Positions 4,945 to 5,661 of a DNA stretch of 5,661 bases are shown piece after piece. The DNA is from CAZQMX01 sp964594965 (GTDB taxonomy: Bacteria; Patescibacteriota; Minisyncoccia; Portnoybacterales; UBA2143): assembly GCA_964594965.1 (NCBI GenBank), contig CAZQMX010000015.1, forward strand, positions 1 to 5,661, written 5' to 3'. A model generated the notes under the pieces. It ran no database searches. It was not told where the DNA came from and worked only from the letters and a program-made list of their open reading frames with translations. Made by a program: the position numbers and the translations under genes. Numbering within the stretch: the stretch's first letter is position 1; every line of letters starts with the position of its first letter.

Positions 4945-4991
4945 CCCGCCCGCAACGCCTGAGCAAGCTCATGCTTGCGATGGCGGGCGGG
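4945..4991. repeat. GC-rich palindromic element inside the outer 5S gene
   Basis: CCCGCCCGC (4945-4953) and GCGGGCGGG (4983-4991) are perfect arms, with an inner GCAAGC-TCAT-GCTTGC hairpin. The arms are identical to those of the element at 9-44, while the centres differ. It interrupts AGTAGG|TAGTC of the outer 5S, matching the uninterrupted AGTAGGTAG of the inner 5S at 5115-5123. Confidence 0.8.
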
Positions 4992-5018
4992 CCTACTTTC
5001 GCCCAAAAAGGACTATCA

Positions 5019-5080
5019 CCCCGCAAAGAAATTTTTGCAAATTTCTAACGGGGCAGGTCGGCCTAGGAATGCGAAGCCCC
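5019..5080. repeat. Compound hairpin element between inner 5S cassette and outer 5S 3' part
   Basis: CCCCG (5019-5023) pairs with CGGGG (5049-5053), and AGAAATTT (5027-5034) pairs with AAATTTCT (5039-5046), giving a strong hairpin. A second, weaker inverted pair, GGGGC (5050-5054) and GCCCC (5076-5080), shares its G block with the first. On the minus strand the stretch AGGCCGA lies directly before this hairpin and TGATAGT directly after it. In the inner 5S the same two words are joined as AGGCCGATGATAGT, which suggests insertion at that point of the outer 5S. Confidence 0.6.
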
Positions 5081-5254
5081 TCACCAAACAAAAATCACAT
5101 CCAGTTCACGGGAGCTACCTACTTTCGCGCAAAATGCACTATCATCGGCCTTGGCACATTTCACTTCTGTGTTCGGAATGGGAACAGGTGGGACAATGCC
5201 AGTATAGCCCCCATGAGCTAGATGTGATTTTTAGATTTTTGTTTTGGTGAGGGG
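5077..5254. repeat. Inverted-repeat-bounded cassette carrying the inner 5S gene
   Basis: The left end, 5077-5101, begins CCCCTCACCAAACAAAAATC and ends ACATC. The right end, 5221-5254, is its reverse complement with one extra A and an 8-nt duplication (TAAAAATC). The arms continue inward without a break into helix I of the inner 5S. This could be the terminal inverted repeats of a small mobile element, or a long pre-5S processing stem carried along with the gene. Confidence 0.65.
5103..5219 (-). rRNA. rrf: 5S ribosomal RNA, complete inner copy
   Basis: About 117 nt on the minus strand, with all main 5S landmarks. Helix I arms are AGCTCATGGGGG and CTCCCGTGAACT; then come CCCACCTGTTCCC, loop C ATTCCGAACAC, AGAAGTGAAA, GGCCGATGATAGT (loop E side) and GCGAAAGTAGG. 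Loop C and the GAAC core are intact, so this is the copy likely to be used in the ribosome. It differs clearly from the outer copy. In the helix IV arm it reads GTGC...GCGC where the outer reads GTCC...GGGC, a compensatory change that keeps pairing. Exact ends are estimated from helix I. It is transcribed in the same direction as the 23S. Confidence 0.9.
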
Positions 5255-5343
5255 GGAACGGGTGGAACACCATCAGTATAGTCACCAGATCAATGGCTTG
5301 AATCTTAATTTTGATATTCAAAAAGATGGGAGGATTATTTACT

Positions 5344-5661
5344 AAATTTAAGCAATAAGATGATTTATTAGTACCTCTCGGCTGAACGCGTTACCGCGCT
5401 TACACCTAAGGCCTATCAATGTGGTCATCTTCCACAAATCTAAGATACCTCATCTTGGGAGGGGCTTCGCACTTAGATGCTTTCAGTGCTTATCCCTTCC
5501 AAACTTAGCTACCCAGCCATGCCCCTGGCGGGACAACTGGTAGACCAGAGGTTTGTTCGTCCGGATCCTCTCGTACAATGGACGACTTCCCTCAAGTATC
5601 AACGCTTGCGGCAGATAGGGACCAACCTGGCTCACGCCGGTCTGAACCCAGCTCGCGTACC
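5344..5661 (-). rRNA. rrl: 23S ribosomal RNA, 3' end (partial)
   Basis: The minus strand shows the conserved 3' region of 23S: GAACCCAGCTCG-type sequence near the window edge, then TTGATACTTGAGGGAAG, the sarcin-ricin loop GTACGAGAGGA, TACCAGTTGTC, GGATAAGCACTGAAAGCATC, AGTGCGAAGCCC and GGTACTAATAAAT. The 3' end is placed near 5344 by analogy with the E. coli terminus (CUUAACCUU versus CTTAAATTT). The rest of the gene lies beyond the window. No tRNA is present in the ~50-nt 23S-5S spacer. The sarcin-ricin stem reads CCATT-loop-TCCGG rather than the usual CCTA-loop-CCGG, one more non-Watson-Crick position than in E. coli. Confidence 0.95.

Larger units (their letters stand above)
4930..5293 (-). 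pseudogene. Outer 5S rRNA gene, interrupted by three insertions
   Basis: The 5' part (5293 to ~5254) reads TTGATCTGGTGA, CTATACTGATGG and CACCCGTTCCC, the normal opening of a 5S rRNA: helix I, loop A and helix II. The 3' part resumes at 5018-4992 with TGATAGTCC, a T5 loop and GGGCGAAAGTAGG (loop E and helices IV-V), and ends with the helix I strand at 4944-4930. The intervening DNA holds a whole second 5S gene, an AT-rich hairpin and, between AGTAGG and TAGTC, a GC-rich palindrome. About 28-35 nt of the 5S core (loop C and helix III) have no counterpart, so this copy cannot make a normal 5S. It begins ~50 nt after the 23S end, where the original 5S is expected. I infer a remnant kept for its terminator helix. 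Confidence 0.75.

Noticed and set aside
4975..5250. Plus-strand open frame of 91 codons
   Set aside because: It lies antisense to the 5S rRNA region and its inserted repeats.
4930..5293. Simple tandem duplication of 5S genes
   Set aside because: A tandem pair would give two whole copies in a row; here the order is half, whole, half, with the outer halves pairing to each other.
5294..5343. tRNA in the 23S-5S spacer
   Set aside because: The spacer is only ~50 nt, with no cloverleaf or TTCGA-type motif.

Overview
The window looks like a bacterial chromosome segment from a member of the Candidate Phyla Radiation (Patescibacteria, Parcubacteria-like). This is inferred from AT-rich sequence, tandem small helix-turn-helix modules of a kind common in that group, a membrane-anchored protein with a CxDGxxNxxE...DCGGxCxxC motif, and many short palindromic repeats in gaps and inside genes. 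No taxonomic marker settles it; only the last ~318 nt of the 23S rRNA is present.

Layout. Positions 1-1712 (minus) hold the first 570 codons of a large protein with two tandem HTH-like modules, one transmembrane segment and a long helical exported part; it runs off the left edge. A possible small membrane ORF (1693-1932) overlaps its start, and a strong hairpin (1834-1887) sits in its leader. The 1933-2577 gap has no convincing gene. It carries a strong leftward promoter with a perfect 19-bp palindrome just upstream, two exact DnaA-box sequences, two families of dispersed repeats, three tandem 8-mers and a strong rightward promoter. That promoter drives a 69-aa MerR-like HTH protein (2578-2787). 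A bidirectional terminator separates this gene from a convergent rodA-type gene (2868-3947, minus). An AT-rich inverted repeat fills the gap to an anchored surface protein of unknown function (4064-4891, minus). The right end is the tail of an rRNA operon on the minus strand: the 23S 3' end and a very unusual 5S region.

The main discovery is in the 5S region. Read on the minus strand, it holds the 5' part of one 5S rRNA gene, then a complete, diverged 5S gene bounded by inverted repeats, then the 3' part of the first 5S gene, which is itself broken by a GC-rich palindrome. The ends of the outer 5S still pair in a 25-bp helix followed by T7, so the outer gene may survive mainly as the operon terminator. 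A palindrome with the same termini (CCCGCCCGC...GCGGGCGGG) lies inside the large coding sequence at the left edge. There it is flanked by an 8-bp direct repeat and adds exactly 15 codons in frame. One family of small palindromes therefore appears to have entered both a protein gene and an rRNA gene, much as Rickettsia palindromic elements do.

How the genes work together: RodA is a peptidoglycan glycosyltransferase of cell elongation, and the 4064-4891 product is probably displayed on the cell surface. The HTH-transmembrane protein could link the envelope to transcription. No other shared pathway can be read from the window.
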